Shown here piece after piece: positions 43,818 through 54,140 of a stretch of DNA of 64,000 nucleotides (its first letter is position 1; each line of letters starts with the position of its first letter). This DNA comes from Thalassobius vesicularis (GTDB lineage: Bacteria > Pseudomonadota > Alphaproteobacteria > Rhodobacterales > Rhodobacteraceae): the NCBI RefSeq assembly GCF_004799325.1, contig NZ_SSMD01000004.1, forward strand, positions 1 to 64,000. The letters run 5' to 3'. The notes beneath the pieces are model-generated. The model was not told the origin of the DNA, ran no database searches, and saw nothing but the letters and a program-made list of their open reading frames with translations. The translations under genes were made by a program, and so were the position numbers.

Positions 43818-44723
43818 TTGGCGACTGGTCTGTTCATGCATAGCGATTGTTTGGGGCATGTGACTCCGCGTGGGCATCCCGAGCAGGTGGCGCGTCTGGG
43901 GGCCGTCAAGGCGGCGCTGGAGGGGTTGGCGCTGGAGCGGAGGGAGGCCCCGTTGGGGACGGACGCGCAGATCTTGCTGTGTCATCCCGAGGCGTATTTG
44001 CGGCGGATCGAGGCGGCGGAGCCGGAGAGCGGCGTGGTTGCGCTGGACGAGGATACCTGGATGTCGGCGGGGTCCATGCAAGCGGCGCGGCGCGCGGTGG
44101 GGGGCGTTTGTGCGGCCGTCGATGCGGTGCTGGCGGGCGAGATGCGCAATGCCTTTGTGGCGTGCCGGCCGCCGGGGCACCATGCCGAGACCGAGCGGCA
44201 GATGGGGTTCTGTTTGTTCGGCAATGTCGCGATCGGGGCGAAGCACGCCTTGGCGCAGGGGGTGGAGCGGGTCGCCATCGTGGATTTCGACGTGCATCAC
44301 GGCAATGGCACGCAGGATCTGCTGTGGAATGAGCAGGGCGCGCTGTTCTTTTCCTCGCACCAGTCGCCGTTGTGGCCGGGGACCGGGGCCGAGGGTGAGC
44401 GTGGGGCCTATGACCAGGTGGTGAACTTGCCGTTGGCGCCGGGCTCGGGCGGGGCCGAGATGCGGCGGGTCTACGAGGCGCGGGTGTTCCCGATGCTGGA
44501 GGCGTTTGATCCGGGGTTGCTGTTGATCTCGGCCGGGTTCGATGCGCATCGGGCCGATCCGCTGGCGCAGCTGAACTGGGAGGTCGAGGATTACGTCTGG
44601 CTGACCGAGCGGCTGCGCGATGTCGCCGGGGGGCGGGTCGTGTCGGTGCTGGAGGGCGGCTATGATCTGGAGGCGCTGGGCGCAAGCGTGGCGGCGCATG
44701 TTCAGGCGTTGATGGCGAATTGA
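43818..44723 (+). CDS. Histone deacetylase family protein (class II-like)
   Basis: 301 residues from a TTG start at 43818 with GGGAGGGG just before it. Zinc-hydrolase motifs are RPPGHHAETERQMGFCLFGN (catalytic histidine pair), VDFDVHHGNGTQDLLW (zinc Asp and His) and LLISAGFDAHRADPLAQL (zinc Asp). The late VSVLEGGYDLEALG holds the glycine-rich, transition-state tyrosine end. In bacteria these act on acetylated small molecules, such as acetylpolyamines, or on proteins. The substrate is not decided by sequence, but an acetylpolyamine amidohydrolase-like role would fit the nearby polyamine genes. It heads the xseB-ispA-dxs run with a 52-base gap. Confidence 0.9.
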   Translation: MATGLFMHSDCLGHVTPRGHPEQVARLGAVKAALEGLALERREAPLGTDAQILLCHPEAYLRRIEAAEPESGVVALDEDTWMSAGSMQAARRAVGGVCAAVDAVLAGEMRNAFVACRPPGHHAETERQMGFCLFGNVAIGAKHALAQGVERVAIVDFDVHHGNGTQDLLWNEQGALFFSSHQSPLWPGTGAEGERGAYDQVVNLPLAPGSGGAEMRRVYEARVFPMLEAFDPGLLLISAGFDAHRADPLAQLNWEVEDYVWLTERLRDVAGGRVVSVLEGGYDLEALGASVAAHVQALMAN

Positions 44724-44775
44724 ACCTGCCCGCCCGCGCCGTTATGGTGGCGGCGAAACCTGTCAGGAGGCTTTT

Positions 44776-45018
44776 ATGACCGACCGCCCCGTAACTGAAA
44801 TGTCGTTCGAAGACGCGATGGCCGAGCTTGAGAAAGTCGTGGAGGAGCTGGAGCAGGGCAGGGCCACGTTGGAGAACTCGATCAAGCTGTACCAGCGTGG
44901 GGCTGAACTAAAGGAACGCTGCACGACCACGCTGAATGAGGCCGAGGAAAAGGTCGCCGTCATCACTCAGGATGCGGATGGCAATGCGGTCGGTCTGAAA
45001 AAGGTGGACGATTTTTAA
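44776..45018 (+). CDS. xseB: Exodeoxyribonuclease VII small subunit
   Basis: 80 residues. The family core is MSFEDAMAELEKVVEELEQGRATLENSIKLYQRG, followed by a charged tail of the kind KERCTTTLNEAEEKV. It forms coiled-coil helices that bind the large subunit XseA, which is not in the window. Its stop is directly followed by the ispA GTG. Confidence 0.96.
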   Translation: MTDRPVTEMSFEDAMAELEKVVEELEQGRATLENSIKLYQRGAELKERCTTTLNEAEEKVAVITQDADGNAVGLKKVDDF

Positions 45019-45885
45019 GTGTTCCAGACGGTTCTGAGGGACGCGGCCAGCCGGGTGCAGGCGCATCTGGACGCCGTGATGGCGCCGATGGGCGATGTGC
45101 CGGTCGTGGACGCGATGCGCTATGCCAGCGCGGGGGGCAAGCGGTTGCGCGCCTTTCTGGTGCTGGAATCGGCGCGGCTGCACGGGATCGGGCCGGAGCA
45201 GGCGATCTGGGCGGCGGCGGCGGTCGAGGCGTTGCATGCCTACTCGCTGGTGCATGACGATCTGCCCTGCATGGATGACGACGATTTGCGCCGGGGGCTG
45301 CCCACCGTGCACAGGCAATGGGACGAGGCGACGGCCGTTCTGGCGGGCGATGCGCTGCAATCGCTGGCGTTCGAGCTGCTGTCGCGCCCCGAGATGGGCG
45401 AGGCCCAACAGCGCGCCGATCTGGTGCTGGGCATGGCGCGGGCCGTGGGGGCGCAGGGGATGGTGTTGGGGCAGGCGCTGGACATTGCTGCCGAAACCGC
45501 TGACACGCCGCTGACGTTGGCGCAGATCACGGAATTGCAGGCGGGCAAGACGGGCGCGCTGATCGAGTGGTCGGCGACGGTGGGGCCGGTGATGGCGGGG
45601 GCGGATGTTGCGCCGCTGCGGGCCTATTCACGGGCGCTGGGGCTGGCCTTTCAGATCGCGGACGACATATTGGATGTCGAGGGCGATGCCGAAACCGTGG
45701 GCAAGGCCGTGGGCAAGGATGCCGAGGCCGGCAAGGCGACATTCGTGTCCTTGCTGGGGCTGGAGGGCGCCAAGGCCCGTGCGCAGGCTTTGATTGACGA
45801 AGCGTGCCAGGCGCTGGCACCCTATGCGGAAGAGGCGGAAACCTTGCGGGAAGCGGCGCGTTTCGTTATCTCGCGTCAAAGCTAA
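45019..45885 (+). CDS. ispA: Polyprenyl synthetase (farnesyl/geranylgeranyl diphosphate synthase, IspA-like)
   Basis: 288 residues from GTG 45019, starting immediately after the xseB stop. The first aspartate-rich motif is [17 protein letters not shown], the second is [24 protein letters not shown] (substrate-binding arginine and lysine) and [13 protein letters not shown] fit the family. It condenses isopentenyl diphosphate with allylic diphosphates, giving farnesyl- or geranyl-diphosphate for quinones and carrier lipids. It lies just before dxs. Confidence 0.94.
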   Translation: MFQTVLRDAASRVQAHLDAVMAPMGDVPVVDAMRYASAGGKRLRAFLVLESARLHGIGPEQAIWAAAAVEALHAYSLVHDDLPCMDDDDLRRGLPTVHRQWDEATAVLAGDALQSLAFELLSRPEMGEAQQRADLVLGMARAVGAQGMVLGQALDIAAETADTPLTLAQITELQAGKTGALIEWSATVGPVMAGADVAPLRAYSRALGLAFQIADDILDVEGDAETVGKAVGKDAEAGKATFVSLLGLEGAKARAQALIDEACQALAPYAEEAETLREAARFVISRQS

Positions 45886-45904
45886 TTGCCAGCCCGGAGG
45901 GGCC

Positions 45905-47833
45905 ATGTCCGAGCGACCCAAGACGCCATTGCTGGACCAGGTGCACGCGCCTGCGGATCTGAAACGCCTGAGTGATGCTCAGCTGCGGCAGGTCGCGGAT
46001 GAATTGCGCGCCGAAACGGTCAGCGCGGTGTCTGTCACCGGCGGGCATCTGGGCGCGGGGCTGGGCGTGGTGGAACTGACCGTGGCGCTGCACGCGGTGT
46101 TCGACACGCCCAAGGACAAGCTGATCTGGGACGTCTCGCACCAGTCCTATCCGCACAAGATCCTGACCGGGCGGCGCGACCGTATCCGAACGCTGCGCAC
46201 CAAGGGGGGCCTGAGCGGATTCACCAAGCGATCCGAGAGCGTGTATGACCCGTTCGGCGCGGGGCATAGCTCGACCTCGATCAGTGCGGCGCTGGGGTTT
46301 GCGGTGGCGCATGATCTGGGTGGCAGTGCGGATGGCGGGCTGGGCGATGCGATCGCGGTGATCGGCGATGGCTCGATGTCGGCGGGGATGGCGTTCGAGG
46401 CGATGAACAACGCCGGGCACCTGAAAAAGCGGCTGTTCGTGATTCTGAACGATAATGAGATGTCGATTGCGCCGCCGGTGGGGGCGTTTTCGTCCTACCT
46501 GACGCGGCTGTATGCGGGCGAACCGTTCCAGGAGTTCAAGGCCGCCGCCAAGGGCGCGGTCAGCCTGTTGCCGGAACCGTTCCGCGAAGGCGCCAAGCGC
46601 GCCAAGGAGATGCTGAAAGGCATGGCCGTGGGCGGAACGCTGTTCGAGGAGCTGGGGTTCTCTTACGTCGGGCCGATTGATGGGCACGACCTGAACCAGC
46701 TGCTGCCGGTGCTGCGGACGGTCAAGGCGCGGGCGAACGGGCCGATTCTGATCCACGTGCTGACGAAAAAGGGCAAGGGCTATGGCCCGGCCGAGCGCGC
46801 ACGGGACAAGGGCCATGCGACGGCCAAGTTCGACGTGCTGACGGGCGAGCAGAAAAAGACGCCCTCGAACGCGCCGAGCTATACCAAGGTGTTTGCCGAT
46901 ACGCTGCTGAAGCTGGCGGCGAAGGACGACAAGATTTGCGCGGTGACGGCGGCGATGCCGGATGGCACCGGGCTGAACCTGTTTGCCGAGCGTTACCCCA
47001 GCCGCTGTTTCGACGTGGGGATCGCGGAACAGCATGGCGTGACCTTTAGCGCCGGTCTGGCGGCGGGCGGGTTGAAACCGTTCTGCGCGATGTATTCCAC
47101 GTTCCTGCAGCGGGGCTATGACCAGGTGGTGCATGACGTGGCGATCCAGCGCCTGCCGGTGCGGTTCGCGATTGACCGGGCCGGGCTGGTGGGGGCCGAT
47201 GGCGCGACCCATGCGGGGGCGTTCGACGTGGCCTATCTGGCGAACCTGCCGGGCATGGTGGTGATGGCCGCCGCGGACGAGGCCGAGCTGGCGCATATGG
47301 TCGCCACCGCTGCGGCGCATGACGAAGGCCCGATTGCCTTCCGCTATCCGCGTGGCGAAGGCGTGGGCGTCGAGATGCCTGAGGAACCGCAGGTGCTGGA
47401 GATCGGCAAGGGCCGGATGATCCAGCAGGGCAAGCGCGTGGCGATCCTGTCGTTTGGGACGCGCCTGTCCGAAGTGATGAAAGCCGCCGAGGCGCTGAGC
47501 GCCAAGGGGATCACGCCGACTGTCGCGGATGCGCGTTTCGCCAAGCCGCTGGACCGCGAGCTGATCCTGCAACTGGCGGCGGATCATGAGGCGGTTATTA
47601 CGGTCGAGGAAGGCTCGGTCGGTGGGTTTGGCAGCCATGTGGCGCAGTTGTTGGCGGATGAGGGCGTGTTCGATACCGGGCTGAAGTTCCGCTCGATGGT
47701 ACTGCCGGATACCTTCATCGACCAGGCCAGCCAGGAAGACATGTATGCCGTCGCGCGCATGAACGCCCCAGACATCGAGGCCAAGGTGCTGGAGGTGCTG
47801 GGCATCGCGCAAATCGGGCGGCAGGTGGGCTGA
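45905..47833 (+). CDS. dxs: 1-Deoxy-D-xylulose-5-phosphate synthase
   Basis: 642 residues from ATG 45905 (GGAGG at 45896-45900). ThDP-binding motif [19 protein letters not shown], then [34 protein letters not shown], and the transketolase domain [24 protein letters not shown] with [17 protein letters not shown]. It forms DXP from pyruvate and glyceraldehyde 3-phosphate, the first step of the MEP isoprenoid pathway. Stop and next start share one base. Confidence 0.97.
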   Translation: MSERPKTPLLDQVHAPADLKRLSDAQLRQVADELRAETVSAVSVTGGHLGAGLGVVELTVALHAVFDTPKDKLIWDVSHQSYPHKILTGRRDRIRTLRTKGGLSGFTKRSESVYDPFGAGHSSTSISAALGFAVAHDLGGSADGGLGDAIAVIGDGSMSAGMAFEAMNNAGHLKKRLFVILNDNEMSIAPPVGAFSSYLTRLYAGEPFQEFKAAAKGAVSLLPEPFREGAKRAKEMLKGMAVGGTLFEELGFSYVGPIDGHDLNQLLPVLRTVKARANGPILIHVLTKKGKGYGPAERARDKGHATAKFDVLTGEQKKTPSNAPSYTKVFADTLLKLAAKDDKICAVTAAMPDGTGLNLFAERYPSRCFDVGIAEQHGVTFSAGLAAGGLKPFCAMYSTFLQRGYDQVVHDVAIQRLPVRFAIDRAGLVGADGATHAGAFDVAYLANLPGMVVMAAADEAELAHMVATAAAHDEGPIAFRYPRGEGVGVEMPEEPQVLEIGKGRMIQQGKRVAILSFGTRLSEVMKAAEALSAKGITPTVADARFAKPLDRELILQLAADHEAVITVEEGSVGGFGSHVAQLLADEGVFDTGLKFRSMVLPDTFIDQASQEDMYAVARMNAPDIEAKVLEVLGIAQIGRQVG

Positions 47834-48840
47834 TGGGTCTGCTGGGTGCCTTGCGGTTGAAGCTGCGCGAGGCGCGGACGGATCGCTTGGTACGCGCCCG
47901 GATGCAGGTGCTGCATGGCCCTGCGCGGGTTAATCTGGCGCAGGATCAGGCCGGTGTCGTGTCGCTGATGAAGAACGCCGAATACTGGGTCGCCGATTTC
48001 ATCCGGCACCATCAGGCGCTGGGCGCGGCGCATGTCATCATCATGGATAATGGCTCCAGCGACCGGACGGTCGAGATCGCGCGGGGATTCGACCGCGTGA
48101 CGGTGCTGCAAAACACCCTGCCGGCCAAGCAATACGAATGCCCCCTGCGCGCGGTGGCGGCGCGGATGGTGCTGCGGGGCGGTTGGGTGCTGTTCGTCGA
48201 CTCGGACGAGATGGCCGAGGTGCCATTCGGGCTGCATGCGTTGCTGCGCTATTGCAACGGGCAGGGGTTCACGGCTGTGACCTCGCAGATGCTGGACATG
48301 TTCGCGCCGCTGCCGCTGTCGCAGACGCGCGGGCTGGATTATGCGCAGTCGCGGGCGGTGATGGATCGCTACACGCTTGAGGGGCTGCAACGGCACCCCT
48401 ATCACCTGCCGGACAACCCGATCGGATGGTTCCTGCGCGACAACTCTGGGGCCGAGGGGATCCAGATGCTGTCAGGCGGGGTGCGGCGGTTGCTGTTCAA
48501 CGAGGACTGCATGCTGACCAAGCATTCGCTGGTGCGCAACGTGGCCGGGGTGCGGCTGATGACGCATCCTCATGCGGCTAGCGGGGTCGTGGTGGCGGAT
48601 GTCAGTCTGGTGCTGAAGCACTACAAACTGGCCGGGGATTTCCTGGCGCGCGACCGGGCCAGCGTGGCCGCCGGAACCTGGGACCACGCCGAGGATGCCC
48701 GCCGAGTCGATGCCGCCGGTGACGGGGATTTCACGATCCGAGTCGCGGGTCCGCGCGTCTATGAAGGGCCCGGGCGGCTGGTCGAAGACGGGTTTCTGGC
48801 CGCTTCGCAGGCCTATTCGGCCTTTTGCACCGGGATTTAG
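47833..48840 (+). CDS. Glycosyltransferase family 2-like protein, second copy
   Basis: 335 residues. The GT-A style core reads LMKNAEYWVADFIRHHQALGAAHVIIMDNGSSDRTVE and VLFVDSDEMAEVPF, parallel to SRNEKIRLPYFLKYY, MVDNDSSDG and VDPDEFLVYPF of the gene at 1746. ATG 47833 shares one base with the dxs stop, so it is translationally coupled to isoprenoid synthesis. It may glycosylate a polyprenyl- or lipid-linked product, but this is inference. Acceptor and donor are unknown. Confidence 0.83.
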   Translation: MGLLGALRLKLREARTDRLVRARMQVLHGPARVNLAQDQAGVVSLMKNAEYWVADFIRHHQALGAAHVIIMDNGSSDRTVEIARGFDRVTVLQNTLPAKQYECPLRAVAARMVLRGGWVLFVDSDEMAEVPFGLHALLRYCNGQGFTAVTSQMLDMFAPLPLSQTRGLDYAQSRAVMDRYTLEGLQRHPYHLPDNPIGWFLRDNSGAEGIQMLSGGVRRLLFNEDCMLTKHSLVRNVAGVRLMTHPHAASGVVVADVSLVLKHYKLAGDFLARDRASVAAGTWDHAEDARRVDAAGDGDFTIRVAGPRVYEGPGRLVEDGFLAASQAYSAFCTGI

Positions 48841-48946
48841 GCCGGTTTTTCGCGTCACAGCCGCGCAATACGCCTGCGCAGGGTTGCCATAAGCGGTTTT
48901 GCGCGCATAGTTTCCCCGACCACTTAGAACGGATCGGAGTACCCGG

Positions 48947-49126
48947 ATGAAAAAGCTGATCGCCCTGTCGCTGGCCGTGACCCTGGCCGCCCCCGCCTTT
49001 GCAGGCTCGCCCGCGCCCGCACGCGTCGAACCCGATGTCGTGAAAGCCGAGGCAAGCAGCTCGTCCAACGGCACCTGGGCAATGGGCCTGTGGTTCCTGC
49101 TGGCCGTCGCAATCGCGGCTGACTAA
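48947..49126 (+). CDS. Tiny secreted/membrane protein 1
   Basis: 59 residues: MKKLIALSLAVTLAAPAFA signal peptide, a short hydrophilic part rich in alanine, proline and valine with four consecutive serines (SSSS), and a hydrophobic C-terminal stretch AMGLWFLLAVAIAA that could remain in the membrane. GGAG lies upstream. A terminator follows. A similar gene follows at 49227. I recognise no family. Confidence 0.6.
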   Translation: MKKLIALSLAVTLAAPAFAGSPAPARVEPDVVKAEASSSSNGTWAMGLWFLLAVAIAAD

Positions 49127-49132
49127 GCTCTG

Positions 49133-49152
49133 CGGGGGGCAACCCCCGTTTT
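49133..49152 (+). terminator. Rho-independent terminator after the first tiny gene
   Basis: CGGGGG (49133-49138) and CCCCCG (49143-49148) form a stem around GCAA, followed by TTTT. Confidence 0.85.
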
Positions 49153-49192
49153 GCCTAAAAACTTGCACGAATCCGGGAATCGGACGACCCTG

Positions 49193-49209
49193 AGTTACCT
49201 AAGGTAACT
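49193..49209. promoter_or_regulatory. Perfect 17-bp palindrome upstream of the second tiny gene
   Basis: AGTTACCT-A-AGGTAACT, 18 bases before ATG 49227. Its position suits an operator or a leader hairpin. The binding factor is unknown. Confidence 0.5.
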
Positions 49210-49226
49210 TTGTGGGAGGTATTTCG

Positions 49227-49427
49227 ATGAAACGGATTTTGCTGTCCGCCGCTCTGGCGGGCCTATTCTTGAGCAACGGACCGGTCTTGGCGGACGGGTC
49301 CAGCACGGTCTCGCCAACCATCATTACGCCAGAAATCATCGAGCACGATACGGCATCCAGTAGCGTGACGGGGATTATCCTGCCGGCGGTGCTGGTTGTA
49401 CTGCTCGTTGGGGCCGCATTACGCTAA
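49227..49427 (+). CDS. Tiny secreted/membrane protein 2
   Basis: 66 residues from ATG 49227 with GGGAGG at 49214-49219. A signal peptide MKRILLSAALAGLFLSNGPVLA is followed by DGSSTVSPTIITPEIIEHD and a C-terminal membrane stretch GIILPAVLVVLLVGAAL. Same plan as the 48947 gene, including a serine run before the hydrophobic tail, so the two look like diverged paralogues. No known domain. Confidence 0.6.
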   Translation: MKRILLSAALAGLFLSNGPVLADGSSTVSPTIITPEIIEHDTASSSVTGIILPAVLVVLLVGAALR

Positions 49428-49430
49428 GGC

Positions 49431-50279
49431 CTAGTCCTGATCCAGCAATGCCTGCAGCCCGGCGCGGTAGTCGGGGTAGAGCAGCTCGACCCCCAGCTCC
49501 TGCTTGATCCGGTCGTTTCGGACGCGCTTGGATTCCGCATAGAAACTGCGGGCCATCGGGGTCATCTCGGCGGTCTCATAGGGTTCGGCCGGGGGGATCG
49601 GCAGGCCCAGCAACACCGCGGCGTGGGCGATGACGTCCTCGGGCGGGGCGGCTTCGTTATCGCAGACATTGTAGATGGCGCCGGGATTGGGGCGCTGGAT
49701 CGAGGCGTGCAGCACCTGCGCGATGTCGTCGACATGGATGCGGCTGAAAACCTGATTGTCCTTGATGATGCGGCGGGCGGTGCCGTTGCGGACCTTGGCA
49801 AAGGGGCCGCGGGTAGGGCCGTAGATGCCCGCCAGACGGAAGATGTGGAGCGGCAGAGACAGGGCTTGCCACTCGGCCTCGGCATCGACACGCCACTGGC
49901 CGCGCCGGGTGGAGGGGGTCAGCGGGGTGCTTTCATCGACCCAGCCGCCCTGATGGTCGCCGTAAACGCCGGTGGTGGACAGGTAGCCCACCCATTCGAG
50001 GTGCCGCGCAGAGGTGATGGCGTCGCGGAACCGCGCCAGAGTCGGGTCGCCGTTCGCGTCGGGGCCAGCCGAGATCAACAGGTGCGTGGCAGAGGCGATC
50101 TGCTGGTCGAGGTCGTTCGGATCGGCCAGCACGACCGGATGAACCCCGGTTTCACGAATCGCGGCGGCGCGTTCTGCGCTGCGGGTGGTGCCGAATATGG
50201 TCCAGCCAAGGGGCAACAGGCGCTGCGCCAGCCCTGCCGCCGAATAGCCATGCCCGAAAGAGATCAATGTCTTAGCCAT
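49431..50279 (-). CDS. NAD(P)-dependent sugar epimerase/SDR-like protein
   Basis: 282 residues. An extended-SDR N-terminus, TLISFGHGYSAAGLAQRL, fits a dinucleotide-binding loop (GHGYSAAGLA in place of GxxGxxG). A substrate-side segment contains YLSTTGVYGDHQGGWVDE (SDR tyrosine Y with a TGVYG run), then FRLAGIYGPTRGPF and FSRIHVDDIAQVLHAS. This resembles YeeZ-type epimerase-like proteins rather than a known sugar enzyme. The gene ends 4 bases from the tiny gene and is divergent from paaA. Confidence 0.78.
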   Translation of the reverse strand: MAKTLISFGHGYSAAGLAQRLLPLGWTIFGTTRSAERAAAIRETGVHPVVLADPNDLDQQIASATHLLISAGPDANGDPTLARFRDAITSARHLEWVGYLSTTGVYGDHQGGWVDESTPLTPSTRRGQWRVDAEAEWQALSLPLHIFRLAGIYGPTRGPFAKVRNGTARRIIKDNQVFSRIHVDDIAQVLHASIQRPNPGAIYNVCDNEAAPPEDVIAHAAVLLGLPIPPAEPYETAEMTPMARSFYAESKRVRNDRIKQELGVELLYPDYRAGLQALLDQD

Positions 50280-50315
50280 GCGCGGACAGTGCGCTGAAAA
50301 CTTTCTGACAGCAAG

Positions 50316-50352
50316 TGTTACGAAAATTCTTTATTTCCGAAATTTCGTAACA
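50316..50352. promoter_or_regulatory. paaA upstream inverted repeat, candidate regulator operator
   Basis: TGTTACGAAA (50316-50325) and TTTCGTAACA (50343-50352) form a perfect 10-bp inverted repeat with a 17-base gap. A -10-like TATAAC (50353-50358) directly follows. A TetR-type PaaR-like regulator is a reasonable guess; no regulator gene is nearby. Confidence 0.6.
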
Positions 50353-50387
50353 TATAACAGGTTAAGCGACAGGAGGAGACCTAGCTT

Positions 50388-51371
<984 letters not shown>

Positions 51372-51458
51372 GGAACGGGGTCGGGCGCTGGTTGCCGCTG
51401 GCAACCTCGCCCCGCCCACCGTCCCGTAAGGTTTCTAAGACATAGAGAGGAGAGCGAG

Positions 51459-51743
51459 ATGGTCACGACGACTCCGCTTTGGGAAGTGTTCATTCGGCCC
51501 CGTAACGGGCTTTCGCATAAACATGTGGGCTCGATCCACGCTGCGGACGAGGTTCTGGCGATCCAGGCCGCACGCGACGTGTATACGCGCCGGGGTGAGG
51601 GCACCTCGATCTGGGTGGTGAAGTCCGCCGACATCGTCGCCAGCGACCCCGATCAGGCGGCCGAGAATTTCGAGCCGACCGCCGACAAGATCTATCGCCA
51701 CCCGACCTTCTACGACATCCCCGAAGAAGTGGGGCATATGTGA
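51459..51743 (+). CDS. paaB: 1,2-Phenylacetyl-CoA epoxidase subunit PaaB
   Basis: 94 residues. Small structural subunit with PLWEVFIRPRNGLSHKHVGSIHAADEVLA and RDVYTRRGEGTSIWVVKSADI, the usual PaaB blocks. The 87-base gap from paaA contains a GTTGCC/GGCAAC hairpin (51391-51405). The stop overlaps the paaC start by one base. Confidence 0.95.
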   Translation: MVTTTPLWEVFIRPRNGLSHKHVGSIHAADEVLAIQAARDVYTRRGEGTSIWVVKSADIVASDPDQAAENFEPTADKIYRHPTFYDIPEEVGHM

Positions 51744-52489
51744 TGGCTCTTTATCAGGCGATTTTGGAGCTGGCCGACGACAACCTGGTGCTGGGTCACC
51801 GGGTGTCGGAATGGTGCGGCCATGCGCCCCTGCTGGAAGAAGACCTGGCCATGCCCAACATGGCGCTGGATCTGATCGGCACCGCGCGCACGCTGTACGA
51901 CTATGCGGGCAAGCTGGAAGGCAAGGGCCAGTCCGAGGACGACATGGCCTATCTGCGGGACGAACGCGAATATCGCAACTGCCTGCTGGTCGAGCGTCGC
52001 AATGACGATTTCGCCCACACCATGCTGCGCCAGCTGTATTTCGCGGCCTTCATGAAGCCGTTCTGGGACGCCGCGGCGAACAGCTCGGACGAAGTGATCC
52101 GTGGCGTGGCCGGCAAGGCCGTGAAAGAGATGGCCTATCACATCCGTCACGCGGGTGAATGGGTGATCCGCCTGGGTGACGGCACCGAGGAAAGCGCCGC
52201 CCGGATGAAGGACGCGGTGCAGGCGCTGGCCATGTATGTGGACGAGCTGTTCGTCAGCTCGGCTGCGGCGGCAGAGGCCGAAGCGGCGGGCATCCTGCCG
52301 AAACGTGCCGACATGCGCCCGGCTTTTGATGCGGTGATCAACCACATCTTCGCCGAAGCGATGCTGACCACGCCCGAGGTGGCCTATCCCCAGACCGGCG
52401 GCCGCGATGGCCTGCACGGCGAGGACCTGGGCCACATGCTGTCGGTGATGCAGGCGCTGTATCGCGCTCATCCCGGGGCCAGCTGGTAA
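51743..52489 (+). CDS. paaC: 1,2-Phenylacetyl-CoA epoxidase subunit PaaC
   Basis: 248 residues from ATG 51743, sharing a base with the paaB stop. It is a ferritin-like structural subunit related to PaaA: LADDNLVLGHRVSEWCGHAPLLEED, then DLIGTARTLYDYAG, and AYHIRHAGEWVIRLGDGTEES. It forms a complex with PaaA. Its stop shares one base with paaD. Confidence 0.95.
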   Translation: MALYQAILELADDNLVLGHRVSEWCGHAPLLEEDLAMPNMALDLIGTARTLYDYAGKLEGKGQSEDDMAYLRDEREYRNCLLVERRNDDFAHTMLRQLYFAAFMKPFWDAAANSSDEVIRGVAGKAVKEMAYHIRHAGEWVIRLGDGTEESAARMKDAVQALAMYVDELFVSSAAAAEAEAAGILPKRADMRPAFDAVINHIFAEAMLTTPEVAYPQTGGRDGLHGEDLGHMLSVMQALYRAHPGASW

Positions 52490-52983
52490 TGTCCCTGGCC
52501 GCGCAGGAGGAGGCGCGCGCCTGGGAGGCCGCAGCACAGGTTCCCGACCCCGAGGTCCCCTGTGTCACGGTCGCCGATCTGGGCATTTTGCGCTGGGTTA
52601 GGGTCGAAAACGGTGTCTGCCGGGTGGGGGTCACCCCCACCTATTCCGGCTGCCCCGCGACCCTGGCGATCGAACTGGCGATCGAGACCGCGATCCTGGA
52701 TGCGGGCATCGAACGCGTGCAGATCGAGCGCGTCCTGTCCCCGGCCTGGACCACCGACTGGATCAGCGCCGAGGGCCGCGCCAAGCTGCGCGAGTACGGG
52801 ATCGCTCCGCCAGAAGAGGCCACCGGCAAGGGGCTGAAGCTGTTCGGCGAAACCACCGTGCATTGCCCACGCTGCGGCAGCACCCATACGGAACGACTGA
52901 GCGAGTTCGGCTCGACCGCCTGCAAGGCGCAATACCGCTGCAAGGCCTGTGCCGAACCCTTCGACTATTTCAAATGTATCTGA
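52489..52983 (+). CDS. paaD: 1,2-Phenylacetyl-CoA epoxidase maturation/assembly protein PaaD
   Basis: 164 residues. The N-terminal DUF59/MIP18-like domain reads VPDPEVPCVTVADLGILRWV with TPTYSGCPATLAIELAIE, and the C-terminal zinc-ribbon has four cysteines in CPRCGSTHTER and YRCKACAEPFDYFKC. The family helps insert or transfer the Fe-S or di-iron cofactor. It couples translationally with paaC. Confidence 0.94.
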   Translation: MSLAAQEEARAWEAAAQVPDPEVPCVTVADLGILRWVRVENGVCRVGVTPTYSGCPATLAIELAIETAILDAGIERVQIERVLSPAWTTDWISAEGRAKLREYGIAPPEEATGKGLKLFGETTVHCPRCGSTHTERLSEFGSTACKAQYRCKACAEPFDYFKCI

Positions 52984-52996
52984 GAGGACTGGCGAG

Positions 52997-54046
52997 ATGT
53001 TTCACCAGCTGACTATCCAGAACGTCGCCAAGGAAACCCCGGATTCGGTGGCGATCACCTTTGATGTGCCGACCGACCTGAACGGCGCGTTCGACTGGAA
53101 ACCGGGGCAATACCTGACCCTGCGCACCGAAATCAACGGCGAGGACCTGCGCCGCTCGTATTCCATCGCCAGCCTGCCCGGCAAGGCGCTGACCGTGGGC
53201 GTGAAGCAGGTCGAGGACGGCAAATTCTCTACCTTCGCTCAGGGGCTGAAGGCAGGCGACACGCTGCAGGTGATGCCGCCCGAGGGCCGTTTCACCCCGC
53301 GCGGCGAGGCACGCCTGGTGCTGATCGCGGCAGGCTCGGGCATCACGCCGATGGTGTCGATTGCCGCGGATGAACTGGCCAAGGGGCACGAGGTGACGCT
53401 GGTCTACGGCAACCGGGCGACCGGCTCGATCATGTTCCGCGAGGCGCTGGACGCGCTGAAGGACCGCTACACCGATCGCTTTACGCTGATCCATATCCTG
53501 TCGCGTGAACCGCAAGACGTGGACCTGCTGAACGGTCGTATCTCGGGCGAGAAAGTCGCCGCGCTGGGCAAAGCCGGGGCGATTGATCTGACGGGCGCCG
53601 ATGGCGTGTATCTGTGCGGCCCCGGCGACATGATCGACGACGTCACCGCAACGCTGGAAGGCGCCGGTGTGGCGCGCGACAAGATCCACTTCGAGCGGTT
53701 CTATGAGGACGGCGACGCCCCCCGCGCCCCGAAATCCGCCGCCGCCGCCGCCGCCGCCGAAAAGGGCGTCACGGTCGAGGTGATCCTGGACGGCACCCGC
53801 CGCATTTTTGAATTCGGTGCGCAGGACGAAACCATCGTCGATGCCGCCGCGCGTCAGGGGCTGGAACTGCCGTACTCGTGCAAGGGTGGCATGTGCTGCA
53901 CCTGCCGCTGCAAGGTCGAGGAAGGCAGCGCCGAAATGGCGATCAACTACTCGCTGGAGCCGTGGGAGCTGGAAGCCGGCTTTACCCTGGGCTGCCAAGC
54001 GCGCCCGACCAGCGAAAAGCTGGTGCTGGATTTCGACGCCGCCTGA
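52997..54046 (+). CDS. paaE: 1,2-Phenylacetyl-CoA epoxidase reductase subunit PaaE
   Basis: 349 residues from ATG 52997. An FNR-type reductase domain (RRSYSIASLPGKALTVGVK for FAD, LVLIAAGSGITPMVSIA and YLCGPGDMIDDV for NAD(P)H) is followed by a plant-type 2Fe-2S domain with the cysteines C-K-G-G-M-C-C-T-C-R-C and later GCQARP. It brings electrons from NAD(P)H to PaaA. An alanine linker (KSAAAAAAAEKG) joins both. It is the last gene of the paa set; CoA ligase and ring-opening enzymes are absent from the window. Confidence 0.96.
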   Translation: MFHQLTIQNVAKETPDSVAITFDVPTDLNGAFDWKPGQYLTLRTEINGEDLRRSYSIASLPGKALTVGVKQVEDGKFSTFAQGLKAGDTLQVMPPEGRFTPRGEARLVLIAAGSGITPMVSIAADELAKGHEVTLVYGNRATGSIMFREALDALKDRYTDRFTLIHILSREPQDVDLLNGRISGEKVAALGKAGAIDLTGADGVYLCGPGDMIDDVTATLEGAGVARDKIHFERFYEDGDAPRAPKSAAAAAAAEKGVTVEVILDGTRRIFEFGAQDETIVDAAARQGLELPYSCKGGMCCTCRCKVEEGSAEMAINYSLEPWELEAGFTLGCQARPTSEKLVLDFDAA

Positions 54047-54088
54047 GCCTCCTTCTCGGCCCGCGCGCCCGTGGTGACGGGGTGCCGT

Positions 54089-54110
54089 GAGTATTTGGAT
54101 CAGAAAGAAG
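54089..54110 (+). repeat. GAGTATTT...CAGAAAGAAG intergenic motif, copy 2
   Basis: GAGTATTTGGATCAGAAAGAAG lies downstream of paaE and faces the minus-strand composite repeat copy at 54141-54210 in the same gap. Confidence 0.75.
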
Positions 54111-54140
54111 CAAAGGGGGTGCGTTAACCTTAACGTGCCC

